Shown here in pieces: positions 10,969-23,989 of a DNA stretch of 64,000 nucleotides. The notes under the pieces were generated by a model, which was not told the DNA's origin, searched no databases, and saw only the letters and a list, made by a program, of their open reading frames with translations. This stretch comes from Phyllostachys edulis (taxonomy: Eukaryota > Streptophyta > Magnoliopsida > Poales > Poaceae). The stretch is taken from contig CM070566.1 in assembly GCA_036346405.1 (NCBI GenBank), positions 13,945,533-14,009,532 on the forward strand, in the 5' to 3' direction. The position numbers and the translations under genes were made by a program. Positions within the stretch are counted from its first letter, which is position 1, and each line of letters begins with the position of its first letter.

Positions 10969-13900
10969 TGTCGAACCCGGAGCGAAGGATCCCGAATTCT
11001 TCGTGGTTCATACACTAGTCCCAGATTTCTAGTGTACACGTTAAACAAAAGTGATAATCAAAACATATCACGATTTTAATAATAATTATTCGTAGTTTAT
11101 TACAATCGGCCCGAGGCCAAATAAAGTAAAACACAGAGGAAATAAAATAGTAGTAGTAGACCCAACGATTCGCCACAGTAATCGCGGGAAGCGTGGCCTA
11201 AGCATCGATGTCCTCACCGCCTTGATAGAAGTCTTCCTAATAAAGATTATTCAAAGAAGAGTAAGCACTACCACTCGTGCTTGCAAGTTACACCAGTGAA
11301 GTAAATGATTGAATGCATGCATAAAGTGAGCAAAGGGTAATGGCAGGTTTATTTGCATAAGACAAGATTTTCAGGTTTAAATACTCTTAGTAATTTCCAA
11401 GGCCATTTTAGAATTTAATAAGATCAAAATCATATTTTGATTTCTCAATGTCAAGTGTAGGATGAACCTCCATACACAAATGGTGAAGGACTACCCCCTT
11501 ACACCAAAGCTTCGCCTAATCCCATTTTCATAAACCAGTGACAAAGTCTTTTCAAACAAAACCAGAGACTAACTTTGAGTGGCTTCATTACATGTCCATG
11601 ACCGTGGACACGGCTATTGAATAGATTAATACTCTGCAGAGTTAGTACAATTTTACCCACAAGAGATAGTTTGCTTATTATGTCGGCCAATACACGCCTA
11701 GTGAGGCGCGCGACTAAGCAGCCTATCACGAGGCCTTTACCCTACATTATTTCAACATAATTATGCCCGCTAAGGTTTCAGAATCAAGGCTTCACACCAA
11801 ACGACTACCCTCTTGTGCCATGTGGGTATCATCAATAAGTCTTCACGACTCCCACATCTTTCCAAGACATAAACATGGTGAAATGATATAGCTTATTTGG
11901 CCAAGTCTGTCCCATTCCGCACTTGTGGTGGTACGAGTTTGGCTTAACATCCATGCCTGCAGACCGTCCTTACATGACTGGTGACTTCCAAAACAAGCCC
12001 CTGGTCTCAACCATTATTTGATTGAGCCTGCATGAACTTGCACCCACCAACAATCCAATTCACCCAAGTCTAAACTAATTTCATTTATTTTTCTTTGGTA
12101 AACATTTTCCAAACATCTATGGTAAAAGCAATACCATAGATTCATTTTCAAAACAACTTTGTATTTTGGCAAAATTCCCCAAATCATCTTTTGGTCTAAG
12201 CAATGACTACAAAAATATCTTAATTATTTTACTAAGGTGACAAGGGCATGGCATTCCAAGCATCAATATTGGCTATCTGAAGGAGTTGGTATAACTAAGC
12301 ATTAAAACAGAATTTAAAATAGCTTGGATAAAAATATGCATGCAATAATAACTTTAAAAACAGAATTAATTAACTTTGAAATACTAGGATCAAAATGGTC
12401 AAGAATGTAACTTGCCTTCGTTGAAGTCTTGAGATTCTAAACCCTCTCAAAGATCTACCTCCTAATCACAAAGTCTATCTGGCGAATGTACGACAAATTC
12501 AAATAAATCCAACAAGACAGATCAAATTAACTCCAAATGAAATAATTTTATTTTATTTAGCTAGATAATAATTTTCTAAGATTTTAGCAATTTGAATCAC
12601 TCAATTTGAAGTTGTGGTTCAAAAGATATGAATTTTACAAGTTTTAACCTAAATTTGATATTTAAAAGAATTTCTAAAATTAAATACAGATTCAAAATAG
12701 CTTCCAATTAAATAATTTTGGTTTAGTTAGCTAGGTAATGATTTTACATGAATTTAGAAATTTGAAACACCCAATTTGGAGATTGGATGCAAAAGTTATG
12801 AATTTTAGAAGTTTAAACCTAAATCAAATTTAAATGAATTTCCGATTTAATTTTCTAAAGGAAAATCCATTTATTGCTAAGTCAAGGCCACCGAGAATTT
12901 CAGACTTAAGGAATTAAAATAATTCCCCGACATGTGGACCCCCGTGAAACATAGACACGGCCCACGTGAACCGAGTCCACGGACCGTGGTTTATGGGTCG
13001 AACCGAGGTGGCGGTGCGGGGTGATGTGGCGCCATGTAGGCGGCCACGGGGGTTCCACATCGGCACGCAGGCTGAGGTGGCGATGATGTGGGCACCGACG
13101 TGGTTATGCCACGCAGTTCGACGGAGCCGGAGTTCGGTGACGGGCTCGCCCGCTACGCGCCACGGCGACAGGGGAGTGAATGTGCGAAAAGAAAGAGGGG
13201 ACTAAGCGAACGTGATGCTCACCGGCTGCGAGAAAACGTGGCGGAAAGGTCGCTTGCGACGAGGTTGAGCGGCGGTGTTGCGGGTTGTCGACGAGGAAGA
13301 AGCTCGGGGTCCTCGGGACAAGTGGATGAGCGCACGAAGCCATGGTCTGTGGCGATCCCGTGGCGGTGTGGAGACGAGGTCGAGAGTCGACGGTGGCACC
13401 GGAATCGAGAAGATTCAAACGTGGGTCACGTGAGAAACTCCAAAATTCGAGCGCTTAGGAGCGAGGAGGAGGGCAATGGATGGTGGCGCTGTGGTGTGGG
13501 GAGAAGGCGCACCGGCTCCATTATATAGGGCGCGGCGGGCTTGTTCGACGATCATCCAAGAAGGCTGCGCTGGCGCCTCCGCGAAGATCGTGAAATCGTG
13601 GAGAGAAAGAAAGTGAGAGGTACGGCCGCGGATTGCCAGCGATTTGAACGCTGCAAGTAGAAACCGCGATTTGATGAAGGTTTTGGGCGTGGAAGCTTCT
13701 CAAGCACATCCATGGCGAGGCCGCGGCTAAGAAAGGAAAGGGCGCATGGGGAAGAAAGGAAAGAGGAAGAAGCACAAGATCGGATGGTCCCACCTCGCCG
13801 AAAGAAAGAGAAGGAAAGAGAGAGCTGCGGGAGCCGTCCGATGCCGATCCAACTCGCGGTGAGGGGTAACGTGGGCGAAGTGGGCCGCAAGGCGCTGGTT

Positions 13901-14205
13901 TGGGGCCGCCACCGGCCCGCCATCGTTTAGGGTTTTTTGATTTTTCATAATTGTTTTAATTCAGATAATTCAAAGAGGCTTTAGAAAATAGCAAATAAAT
14001 TCCAAAAATTCTAGAAAAATTCACGTAAATTCCATGAATGATTTTGGACTTAAGTAAAATAATTTCAACTTAAAATTTGTAATAGTTTTTGCAATTAAAT
14101 TTGTTTTAGCTTTGAGGTTAGTAATAAGAGCTTTAGAAAATTTGTAAAATCCACCAAAATAAATAATTTTAAATTATCTCGTAAATTGAAATTTTGGGTG
14201 TTACA
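10969..14205 (-). repeat. Element B LTR copy 2 (minus)
   Basis: Inverted copy of LTR 1 and 3. On the minus strand it starts TGTAACACCC after a polypurine tract and ends GGGTTCGACA. It is the 3' LTR of the minus-strand gag-pol unit and at the same time carries a primer binding site beyond its end, as a shared LTR in a tandem array would. Confidence 0.9.
13521..13528 (-). promoter_or_regulatory. TATA box of B LTR copy 2
   Basis: The inverted equivalent of the TATA box in copies 1 and 3 (plus strand TTATATAG). It points toward lower coordinates, converging on LTR copy 1. Confidence 0.55.
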
Positions 14206-14220
14206 AACCTACCCCTTAAA
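14206..14220 (-). other. Polypurine tract before LTR copy 2
   Basis: The minus strand reads TTTAAGGGGTAGGTT directly before TGTAACA, the usual place for plus-strand priming. The equivalent in the other arm is at 23990. Confidence 0.8.
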
Positions 14221-15723
14221 GGAATCTCAACGAGATTCGAGACTTGGTTTGCAAAAGGTGGGGATACTCGGCTTTCAAATCTTCTTCTCGCCCGGTGGCT
14301 TCTTCTTACGAATGATTGCTCCAATGAACCTTGCATGAGCGGATGACTTTGCTTCGGTGACTCGTTACGCCACATCGAGAATCTTGATTGGTCGCTTTCT
14401 CGACGTGAGGTCTTCTGAAGGTTGATGTTCTCAAGGGTGTTTCTTCATTGGCACTCGGAGACACTTCTTGAGTTGAGAGACGTGGAAGACGTCGTGGACT
14501 GCTGACAAGGAGGTTGGAAGTTCAAGCTTATATGCAACTTCACCTCTCTTGGCCAAAACCTTGTAAGGTCCCACAAATCTAGGTGCAAGTTTTCCCTTGG
14601 TCCGGAACCTCTTTACCCCTCGAAGTGGAGTAACCCTGAGATAAACAAAGTCTCCTATTTCAAAGGTTAATTCTTCTTGGCGGTTATCGGCGAACTCTTC
14701 GTCGAGATTGAGCCACCTTCAAACGCTCCTTATCGCCTTTACCTTGCTTTGACTTCTTTTATCAATTTCGTCCAAAGAATTGATGCTCCCTACTTCATCC
14801 CAAAGAAGCGGGGTTCGCATTTTCTACCATACAAAGCTTCAAATGGAGACATCTCAGAGGTGGCTTGGTAACTATTGTTGTACGAGAATTGCATAGAAGG
14901 CGATTCTTGTCCCATCTTTTCCCATAATCTAAGGCCTGAGGCTCGAAGCATGTCTTCAAGAACTTGGTTGACACGTTCGGTCCGCCGTCTGTCTGTGGGT
15001 GATAAGCGAAGATCAAGTTGAGTCTTGTTCCCAAAGCTTCGTGCAAACTCGCGAGAATCTTGATGTAAAGCGAGAGCCTCTATCGACACCACATCTTCTT
15101 GGGTACTCGTGTAGACAGACAATCTTGGCCATATACAATTACGCTAATGGTCGCTTCAGAAGTGGTCTTGATCGAATAAAGTGAGCTACTTTAGTTAACA
15201 GGTCAATTATCACCCAGATGGAATCACATCTGTTTGGGTCCTAGGGAGTCCGGTGATGAAATCCATACCAACTTCCTCCCACTTCCATTCAAGAATTGGT
15301 AATGGTTGTACTGCATCAGTGGGTCTTTGGTGTTCTGCCTTGACTCACGACAAACATCACAACGAAGCGACAAACTCGCCGATTTCGCTTCATGCCGACC
15401 CACCAATATTTCTCCTTCAGATCCCGTACATCTTCGTGCTTCCGGATGGATGGAGTATGGCGATTCGTGAGCTTCCTTTAGAATCGATCGTTTTGTCTCT
15501 CGATGGTTGGGCACACATATGCGATCTCCAAACCACATTGCTCCTTGTTCATCCTCGAGAAAATCACGGGCTTTGCCTTTTCTCATATTCTTCTTGATTT
15601 CCTTGATGTCGTCGTCTTCCAACTGTTTTTCCCTGATCTGACTCTGAAGGGTGGGTTGAACTTCCAAAGCATTCACATGGCCTTGCTTGATAATCTCCAA
15701 GTTCGGTGCTTTAGTTCTTTATA
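14221..15723 (-). pseudogene. Element B integrase and chromodomain, left arm
   Basis: Integrase inserts the cDNA; the chromodomain steers chromoviruses to heterochromatin. On the minus strand, the zinc-finger region (KEAHESPYSIHP, then CDVCRESRQNTKDPL) lies near 15300-15450. The end of the catalytic core (TERVNQVLEDML, with the glutamate kept) and EMSPFEALYGRKC lie at 14800-15000. Domains then run through FHVSQLKKC to a chromodomain remnant near 14230-14350. Frameshifts occur in every section, many next to CG-rich strings that differ from the right arm, so part of the damage may be consensus error. Confidence 0.75.
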
Positions 15724-16240
15724 TAATTACGGTGATTATTCGAACCAAAATGGTGTTTGTACGCCTTTACGCTTTCGAGCATCTCGCAACAACATTTGCT
15801 TTGCGGGATGATAATGAATTCCAAGGTCGTAATCTTTTATCAACTCTAACCATCTTCTCTGTCGGAGGTTGAGTTGACCGGTAAAGATGTATTTCGAGAC
15901 TCTTATGATCCGTGAAAATCTCACAACGGTTACCAATGAGGTAATGCCGCTAGATCTTCAAAGCATGCACAATTGCTGCTAACTCGAGATCATGAGTTGG
16001 GTAATTTCCCTCGTGTGGCCTCATCTGACGGGATGCATAAGCCACGACTTTGCCTTCCTGCATCAGGACACATCCAAGGCCTTGTCGAGATGCGTCACAG
16101 AAGATTTCAAAGTCCTTATGAATATCGGGTAATACTAGCACAAGTGCAGAAACTAAACTCTTCTTCAACTCCTGGAAGCTCTTCTCGCAGGCATCTGTCC
16201 ATTCAAACTTCTTTTCCTTCTTCAGAAGTTGTGTCATAGG
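15724..16240 (-). pseudogene. Element B RNase H, left arm
   Basis: RNase H removes the RNA strand during reverse transcription. The minus strand carries IFCDASRQGLGCVLMQ, YPTHDLELAAIVHALKIWRH and the FTDHKSLKYIFT motif, with catalytic acidic residues in CDAS, DLEL and TDHK. One frameshift splits the domain near 15940. It follows reverse transcriptase without a gap. Confidence 0.8.
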
Positions 16241-16960
16241 CCTTGCTGTCTTGGAGAATCCTTCAATGAACCTGCGGTAATAACCAAGCTAGTCCAAGGA
16301 AACTCCTTATACGTGATGACTTTGGTTGCTTCCAATCCATAACGGCTTCAACCTTGGTGGGTCTCAAAGAACTCCTCCGGTGACACGATATGACCAAGGA
16401 AGGCCACTTGCTTTAGCGAATTCGCTCTTCTTTGAATTTGGCGTAAAAGTCGGTGTTCTCTGAGTTTCTCCAAAATCATCCTTAGGTGCTTCTCGTGTTC
16501 TTCTTCATCCTTTGAATAAATGAGAATGTCATCGATGAAAACAACCACAAACTTATCCAAGAATTCCATGAACACTTTGTTCATCATATTCATGAAGTAA
16601 GCAAGGGCGTTCGTCAAACCGAAAGACATGACTGTAAATTCATACAACCCATATCTGGTCGTGAAGGCAGTCTTTGGGATATCTTCTGGCCGGATCTTTA
16701 GTTGATGATAGGCGGATCGTAGATCGATCTTCGAGAAGATGCTTGCTCCCTTCAATTGATCGAGCGGATCATCAATCCCGGTAGCGGATACTTGTTCTTG
16801 ATCGTCACCTCGTTGAGCGATCTATAATCCACACACATTCGCATACTACTGTCCTTCTTCTTAACAAATAGTACGGTTGCTCCCCAAGGTGATGAACTTG
16901 GTCGGATATAACCTTTGCTCCTTAGTTCTTCAATTTGTTTCTTGACTTCGCTAGTTCATT
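16241..16960 (-). pseudogene. Element B reverse transcriptase, left arm
   Basis: Copies element RNA into DNA. The minus strand shows RSKGYIRPSSSPW, MCVDYRSLNEVTIKNKYPLP, then FSKIDLRSAYHQ and the catalytic box VFIDDILIYS, with FIDD coded at 16528-16539. Both catalytic aspartates are present. A frameshift lies near 16780 in the fingers region and another near 16440 in the thumb. The same domain in the right arm is broken at different places. Confidence 0.85.
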
Positions 16961-17159
16961 GGTAGGCATTCTATAGGGTCGTTTGAGATTGGGGCGGTCC
17001 ACAGGACTAAGTCAATTAAGAACATTACGCCCCGTCCGGTGGCATGCCGTAACTCATCGGGAAAAACATCTGGGTATTCTTGCTGTTGGTATGTCTTCAA
17101 GTTTTATTTCCTTCAATTTGGTCGGGGATGGAACTTCCTCCCAGAGAAGACTTGGGTCT

Positions 17160-17570
17160 GAATTCTACTGATTCTCCTTGTGCATTGGTGAGGGTGATAG
17201 ATCTATTGGCACAGTCTATCTGTCCCTGGATTCTTGGCTAGCCATCCATTCCAAGAATCACATCGAGACCTTGGGATTGTAGGACTATCAAGTCAGCTAG
17301 AAAAGATACTCCAGATATTTCAAGGGTAAGGTTTGGGCATAGAGAACTGGTTCTCATTTCAGAGCCGGGGAGTGGACTATCATAGGGTTAACTAAAGAGG
17401 AGATAGGTAACCCATATTTTCCCACAAATTTATTGGAAACAAAGGAATGCGATGCTCCGGAATCAAATAGGGTGATCTTTGATCTTGAATTAACAAGAAA
17501 CGTACCAAGAACGACATCCTGTCGCTTGAGCTTCCTCGGCGGTGATGTGGTTAACTCTGCCCTTTGCAAA
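17160..17570 (-). pseudogene. Element B aspartic protease, left arm
   Basis: The minus strand reads LFDSGASHSFVSNKF with the active-site DSGA coded at 17453-17464, then the HSP...MRTSSL region and VILGMDW-like motif toward 17240. It processes the polyprotein. The frame is lost just after HSPALK near 17360, where the right arm continues cleanly. Confidence 0.8.
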
Positions 17571-18626
17571 CTGATTTGTCTTTGTGGCGACGGAGGTTTT
17601 GCCAGTAGCTTGGACTCGTGTTTAGGGCGGTTGGAAATGACTTCTTAGGACACCTATTGGCGAAGTGTCCTTCTCGATAGATGATAGCAAGTAATCTCGA
17701 AGAGTTCTTGATTTGGGCCTCCTGCAGCGAGTTGTGGATTAGGAAGTGTTGGCGCGTTACCTTTGGTGTCAAGCTCTGGTGTGGTAGATGAAATCTTCCA
17801 CTGCGGGGCCGAGGTTGAGCGAGGCGAGGTTTGGGTTGCCCTCCGAGTTGAACCTCTCGAGCGGCCATCCTCCGCTATGTTCTCCATCTCTATATGTTTG
17901 CCTTCTGGCGAATTGCCTTGTCACCAACTGTTGGAAGTCGGTGAAGTCTCGAGAAATCGGTTGGGCAGATATCTCATCATTGATCCTTCCATAAACTTTT
18001 CTGCTGTCTTCATCTCTGCTACGCATGCGGGGCATAGCGAGCAATTGGTTGAACTTATGTAGGTACTCGCTCACCGGCGGTTGCCTTGGCGGCGCGCCAA
18101 TTCCTTCTTTTTCAATGCCATCACCCTGAATGTGAGCATGATTGAAGGCTCGCACAAACTCTTCCCAAGTGATAGCTTGGCGTTAGCATGGGTGATGCAG
18201 AGGTTGTCCCACCACTCAAGCGGGACCACCGAGTTGGTGGCGCGAAAAGTACCTCTCGCGATCCGAAAGCATCGAGTAATATCCAACTTCTTCCCTATGG
18301 CACGAAACCAATCGTCGGCGTTCATAGGTTCAAGATCTTCTTGGAGAACGTCGGAGGACGCATCCTCATGAACTCCGACATTGACAACTTTTGCGGAGGT
18401 GGGGGTGGAGGTGGAGGTGGAGCGTGGGTTGTGGCTTGCGTTACGAGCGTTCTTTGAGTGATTGAGCCAAGAACTCATCATATGCGTCTGGTGGGCCATT
18501 AATTGGCCGCCACTAGGCTCTTCAGTTGGTGGAGGTGGTGGCTGCTGGATGGGATTTTCCTGATAATCCGCGTTCTCGTTTCCACGGCCTTGAAAGCACC
18601 GCCATCGCCGATGACGGTGGTCACCA
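17571..18626 (-). pseudogene. gag: Element B gag, left arm
   Basis: The start is the minus-strand ATG at 18626, matching the right-arm ATG at 19599. A proline-rich tract (18390-18422 on the plus strand, GGAGGT repeats) precedes the Tekay capsid motifs MNADDWFRAIGKKLDITRC and VPLEWWDNLCITHANA. The zinc knuckle remnant EGHFANRCPKK lies near 17640-17680. At least four frameshifts interrupt it. Gag would form the particle and bind RNA. Confidence 0.8.
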
Positions 18627-18832
18627 TCGCTAGATGTTTCTAAGGATTTTAGAAGAGAGAGATAGAACGAAAGCTCTAAAGGGGGTAAATCTAATTAGCC
18701 CAAGAACAATCACAAGACAAAGTCTTAAGGACTTATTTTCAAAAACTAAAACTATTTTGGGTCTATCCAAGAGTCTTCTCAACCTTTCTCTTTAAAACAA
18801 TTACTAACTCATCTCCTTCTCTAAAATTGTAG

Positions 18833-19383
18833 ATGGTAGAAAAACCAACCGGATCTCCCACGGAATTTTCAGCGGGACATTGGGCTGCACTTCTTTGGAA
18901 GATGATGCAACACCGACTACAACGAAAGACCAACCTATCAAGGGTACCAAGATAAAGTGGGAAGCCAATATCGCCGAGAGTTGAAGTGATCCTCTCGCCA
19001 ACCATAACCCAAACACGGATTTCCACATCATCGACGCCCAATAAGACGTGGCACCTTATTTGAAGGCATTCAAGACGCAGCAGAGAAGCCACAAGGCATC
19101 GCTACACTTACAACAATCGATTCCATGGCTCGAAGTTTCACTACCATCCAATGCGTTCAGACCAGCCGGAAAGACCTTTTGCCCAAATAGGGCGAGGACT
19201 CTCTGAGCTTACGCATCGGTGAACTTATGCAAGGCGATGGACTATGCCTATGGAAACGCTCTAGACGACTGCGTGCCGCTCAAGGCTGACCTACAAGAGG
19301 TGGAAGAAAGGTCAAGGCCGTGGAAGAAGAGCTAGCTTGCTACAAGGCATGCGAGGTAGCTCTAGTGAGCAGGATTATACCCT
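18833..19383 (+). pseudogene. Element B leader ORF upstream of gag (broken)
   Basis: An ATG at 18833 directly follows CTAAAATTGTAG, a splice-acceptor-like string. The frame starts MVEKPTGSPTEF and is broken by stops and shifts, but a conserved stretch ALDDCVPLKADLQEVEERS and, one frame over, AVEEELACYKACEVALVSR lies at 19255-19373 and looks like a coiled coil. I recall similar stretches in grass Tekay-type leader proteins; function unknown. It sits in the unique spacer of the inverted repeat and reads toward the plus-strand gag. Elements G and H have a different but equally placed ORF. Confidence 0.55.
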
Positions 19384-19598
19384 TAGTTGTTTCCCATATT
19401 GTAATCATTAGATGCTAATTATGAGCTATCGTTACCATTGTGATAGCCATAACCAAAGAATAAAATAAAATAATAAAAGAATTATTTTAGAAAATTTTGG
19501 CTCTTTGTCTTGTGATTGTTCTTGGGCTAACTAGATTTACCCCTTTAGAGCATTCGTTCTATCTCTCTCTTCTAAAATCCTTAGAAACATCTAGCGAG

Positions 19599-20689
19599 AT
19601 GGTGACCACCCGTCTGCGGCGATGGCGGTGCTCAAGGTCGTGGAAGCGAGCAGCGGATTATCGGGAAAATCCCGCCCAGCAGCCCACCACCTCCACTAAG
19701 CGAAGAGCCTAGGTGGCGTCAATTAATAGCCCACGGGCGCATATGATGAGTTTGTTGGCTCAATCACTCGGCGGCGCTCGAGCGTGCAAGCCGCAACCCA
19801 CGCTCCACCTCCACCTCCACCCCCACCTCCGCAAAAGTTGTCAATGTCGGAGTTCATGAGGATCGTCCTCCGGCGTTCTCGGCGATCTTGAACCTATGGA
19901 CGCCGACAATTGGCTTCGTGCCATAGGGAAGAAGTTGGATATTACTCGATGCTCGGATCGCGAGAGGTACTTTTCGCCGCTCACCAACTCGGTGGTCCCG
20001 CTTGAGTGGTGGGACAACCTCTGCATCACCCATGCCAACGCTCAAGCTATCACTTGGGAAGAGTTTGTGCGAGCCTTCCGTCATGCTCACATTCAAGTAG
20101 GTGATGGCATTGAAAAAGAAGGAATTGGCGCGCCGCCAAGGCAACGCTTCGGTGGCGAGTACCTACATAAGTTCAACCAGCTTGCTCGCTATGCCCGCAT
20201 GAGCGTAGCCAGAGATGAAGACAGCAGAAAAGTTTATGGAAGGGATGAATGATGAGATATCTATCCAGCGATTTCTCAGACTTCACCGACTTCCAACAGT
20301 TGGTGGACAAGGCAATTCGCCGGGAAGGCAAACATATAGAGATGGAGAACTGCAAGCGGAGGATGGCGCTCGGAGGTTCAACTCGAGGCAACCCAAACCT
20401 CGCCTCGCTCAACCTCGGCCCTGCGGCGTGGAAGATTTCAGTCTACCACACCCGAGCTTGACACGATTACAGGCAGCGCCAACACTTCGGAATCCACAAC
20501 TCGTCTGCGGGAGGCCCGTCGGAAGAACTCTTGGAGATTACTTGCTATCCTTTGTCGGGGAGAAGGGACACTTCGCCAATAGGTGTCCTAAGAAGTCATT
20601 TCCAAGCGCCCTAAACACAGGTCAAGCTCTTGGCAAAACCTCCGTCGCCACAAAGACAAATCAGTTTGCAAAGGCGAGTTAACCACATC
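19599..20689 (+). pseudogene. gag: Element B gag, right arm
   Basis: Starts MVTTRLRRWR at 19599. Capsid motifs (MDADNWLRAIGKKLDITRC, VVPLEWWDNLCITHANAQ, FVRAFRHAHIQ) run from about 19896 to 20100, and the zinc knuckle remnant GEKGHFANRCPKKSF is at 20560-20600. Frameshifts sit near 19800, 20240 and 20460. The arm pairs with 17571-18626 as an inverted repeat. Spliced or genomic RNA from the unit would code the particle protein if the frame were intact. Confidence 0.8.
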
Positions 20690-21118
20690 ACCACCGAGGA
20701 AGCTCAAGCGACACGGATGTCGTTCTTGGTACGTTTCTTGTTAATTGAAGCGGCAAAGATCCTATTTGATTCCGGAGCATCGCATTCCTTTGTTTCCAAT
20801 AAATTTGTGGGAAAATATGGGTTACCTATCTTCTCTTTAGTTAACCCTATGATAGTCCACTCCCCGGGCTCTGAAATGAGAACCGATTCTCTATGCCCAA
20901 ACCTTACCCTTGAAATATCCGGAGTATCTTTTCTAGGTGACTTGATAGTCCTACAATCCCAAGGTCTCGATGTGATTCTTGGAATGGAGTGGCTAGCCAA
21001 GAATCAGGGACAGATAGACTGTGCCAATAGATCTATCACCCTCACCAATGCACAAGGAGAATCGGTAGAATTGGACCCAAGTCTTCTCTGGGAGGAAGTT
21101 CCATCTCGACCGGCTTGA
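20690..21118 (+). pseudogene. Element B aspartic protease, right arm
   Basis: One open frame carries LFDSGASHSFVSNKF (DSGA at 20768-20779), LICPN-type strand regions and VILGMEWLAKNQGQIDCANR, the expected retropepsin fold of Ty3/gypsy elements. The frame ends at 21118, about 160 bp before the next recognisable piece of reverse transcriptase. This domain appears complete and is the best preserved part of either arm. Confidence 0.85.
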
Positions 21119-21270
21119 AGGAAATAAAACTTGAAGACATACCGGTTGTGCAAGAATACCCAGATGTTTTTCGATGAGTTACGGCATGCCACCGGACGGG
21201 GCGTAATGTTCTTAATTGACTTAGTCGTGGACCGCCCAATCTCAAACGACCCTATAGAATGCGGCCAATG

Positions 21271-21960
21271 AACTAGCGAGTGAAGAAACAAATTGAAGAA
21301 CTAAGGAGCAAAGGTTATATCAGACCAAGTTCATCACCTTGGAGAACACCCGTACTATTTGTTAAGAAGAAGGACAATAGTATGCGAATGTGTGTGGATT
21401 ATAGATCGCTCAATGAGGTGACGATCAAGAACAAGTATCCGCTACCTCAGATTGATGATCATTCGATCAATTGAAGGAGCAAGCATCTTCTCGAAGATCG
21501 ATCTACGATCGGCTATCATCAACTAAAGATCCGGCGAGAAGATATCCCAAAACTGCCTTCACGACCGGATATGGGTTGTATGAATTCTGATCATGTCTTT
21601 CGGTTTGATGACGCCTCTTACTTCATGAATATGATGAACAAAGTGTTCATGGAATTCTTGGATAAGTTTGTGGTTGTTTTCATCGATGACATTCTCATTT
21701 ATTCAAAGGATGAAGAAGAACACGAGAAGCACCTAAGGATGATTTTGGAGAAACTTCGAGAGAACACGACTTTTCGCCAAATTCAAAGAAGAGCGAATTA
21801 CGGCTAAAGCAAGTGGCCTTCCTTGGTCATATCGTGTCATTTGGAGGAGTTCTTTGTAGACCCAGCCAAGGTTGAAGCCGTTATGGATTGGAAGCAACCA
21901 AAGTGCATCACGTAGTAAGGAGTTTCCTTGGACTAGCGGTTATTACCGCAGTTCATTGAA
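21271..21960 (+). pseudogene. Element B reverse transcriptase, right arm
   Basis: Motifs in order are KKQIEELRSKGYIRPSSSPW, MCVDYRSLNEVTIKNKYPLP, then a frameshift near 21470, and KVFMEFLDKFVVVFIDDILI with FIDD at 21679-21690. Catalytic aspartates are kept. Breaks near 21470, 21600 and 21790 prevent a full protein; they do not coincide with those of the left arm. Confidence 0.85.
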
Positions 21961-22480
21961 GGATTCTCCAAGGCAGCAAGGCCTATGACACAACTTCAAG
22001 AAGGAAAAGAAGTTTGAATGGACGGATACTGCGAGAAGAGCTTCAAGAGTTGAAGAAGAGTTTAGTTTCTGACTGTGCTAGTATTACCCGATATTCATAA
22101 GGACTTTGAAATCTTCTGCGGCGATCTCGACAAGGCCTTGGATGTGTCCCGATGCGAGAAGGCAAAGTCGTGGCTTATGCATCCGTCGATGAGGCCACAC
22201 GAGGGAATTACCCAACTCATGATCTCGAGTTAGCGACAATTGTGCATGCTTTGAAGATCTGGCGGCATTACCTCATTGGTAACCGTTGTGAGATTTTCAC
22301 GGATCATAAGAGTCTCAAATACATCTTTACCCGATCTGAACTCAACCTCCGAAGCAGAGAAGATGGTTAGAGTTGATAAAAGATTACGACCTTGGAATTC
22401 ATTATCATCAAGCAAAGCAAATGTTGTTGCGGATGCTCGAAAGCGAAAGGCGATTGCAACACCATTTTGGTTCGAATAAT
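21961..22480 (+). pseudogene. Element B RNase H, right arm
   Basis: KVVAYASVDEATRGNYPTHD, then DLELATIVHALKIWRHYLIG and FTDHKSLKYIFT are visible from 22150. The first part (CDAS motif) is scrambled: the left arm reads TGCGACGCATCTCGAC-like codons where this arm has a shorter CG-rich string near 22120. It follows reverse transcriptase as expected. Confidence 0.75.
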
Positions 22481-23970
22481 CGGCGTAATTGTATAAAGAA
22501 CTCAAGCACTGAACTTGGAGATTGTCAAGCAAGGCCATGTGAATGCTTTGGAAGTTCAACCCACCCTTCAGAGTCGGATCGGGGAAAACGGTTGGAAGGC
22601 GGCGACATGAAGGAAATCAAGAAGAATATGAGAAAAGGCAAAGCCCGTGATTTTTCGAGGATGAACAAGGAGCGATTGTGGTTTGGAGATCGCATATGTG
22701 TGCCCAACCATCGGGAGACAAAAGCGATCGATTCTAAAGGAAGCTCACGAATCGCCATACTCCATCCATCCGGAAGCACGAAGATGTACGGGATCTGAAG
22801 GAGAAATATTGGTGGGTCGGCATAGGCGAAATTCTGAGTTTGTCGCTCGTTGTGATGTTTGTCACGAGTCAAGGCAGAACACCAAAGACCCATTGATGCG
22901 TTACAACCATTACCAATTCTGAATGGAAGTGGGAGGAAGTTGGTATGGATTTCATCACGGACTCCTAGGACCCAAGCAGGATGTGATTCCATCTGGTGAT
23001 AATTGATCGGTTAACTAAAGTAGCTCACTTTATTCGGTCAAGACCACTTACGTAGCGTACGATTAGCGAATTGTATATGGCCAAGATTGTGCATCTACGG
23101 AGTACCCAAGAAGATGGGTGGTACGATAGAGGCTCTCGGTTTACATCAAGATTACAGCGAGTTTGCACGAAGCTTTGGGAACAAGACTCAACTTCAAGAT
23201 CGCCTATCACCCACAGACAGACGGCGGCGGACGAGCGTGTCAACCAAGTTCTTGAAGACATGCTTGAGCACATGCCTTAGATTATGGGAAAAGTTGGGAC
23301 AAGAATCGCCTATATGCGAATTCTCGTACAACAATAGTTACCAAGCCGACCTCTGAGATGTCTCCATTTGAAGCTTTGTATGGTAGAAAATCACGAACCC
23401 GCTTCTTTGGGATGAAGTAGGGAGCATCAATTCTTTGGACGAATTGATAAAAGAAGTCGAAAGCAAGGTAAAGGTGATAAGGAGCGTTTGAAGGTGGCTC
23501 AATCTCGACAGAAGAGTTCTGCCGATAACCGCCGAAGAAGAATTAACCTTTGAAATAGGAGACTTTGTTTATCTCGGGGTTACTCCACTTGAGGGTAAAG
23601 AGGTTAGGACCAAGGAAAACTTGCACCTAGATTTGTGGGACCTTACAAGGTTTTGGCCAAGAGAGGTGAAGTTGCATATAAGCTTGAACTTCCAACCTCC
23701 TTGTCGCCGATCCTGACGTCTTCCGTCTCTCAACTCAAGAAGTGTCTCCAGTGCCAACGGAAGAAACACCCTTGAGAACATCAACCTTCAGAAGACCTCA
23801 CGTCGAGAGCGACCAATCAAGATTCTCAATGTGGCGAGCGAGTCACGAAGCAAAGTCATCCGCTCATGCAAGGTTCGATTGGAGCAATCATTAGAAGAAG
23901 AAGCCACCGGGAGGCGAGAAGAAGATTTGAAAGCCGAGTATCCCCACCTTTTTGCAAACCAAGTCTGAAT
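22481..23970 (+). pseudogene. Element B integrase and chromodomain, right arm
   Basis: The zinc-finger part (ILKEAHESPYSIHPEA, then CDVCHESRQNTKDPL) lies at 22725-22900. The core follows in pieces: VNQVLEDML at 23238 and FSYNNSYQADL at 23320. The C-terminal part (TFEIGDFVYLGVTPL near 23550) leads to a chromodomain remnant around 23820-23970 ending LFANQV. The end of pol lies about 20 bp before the polypurine tract, the compact arrangement of Tekay elements. Many small indels break the frame. Confidence 0.75.
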
Positions 23971-23989
23971 CTCGGGGTCGAGATTCCCT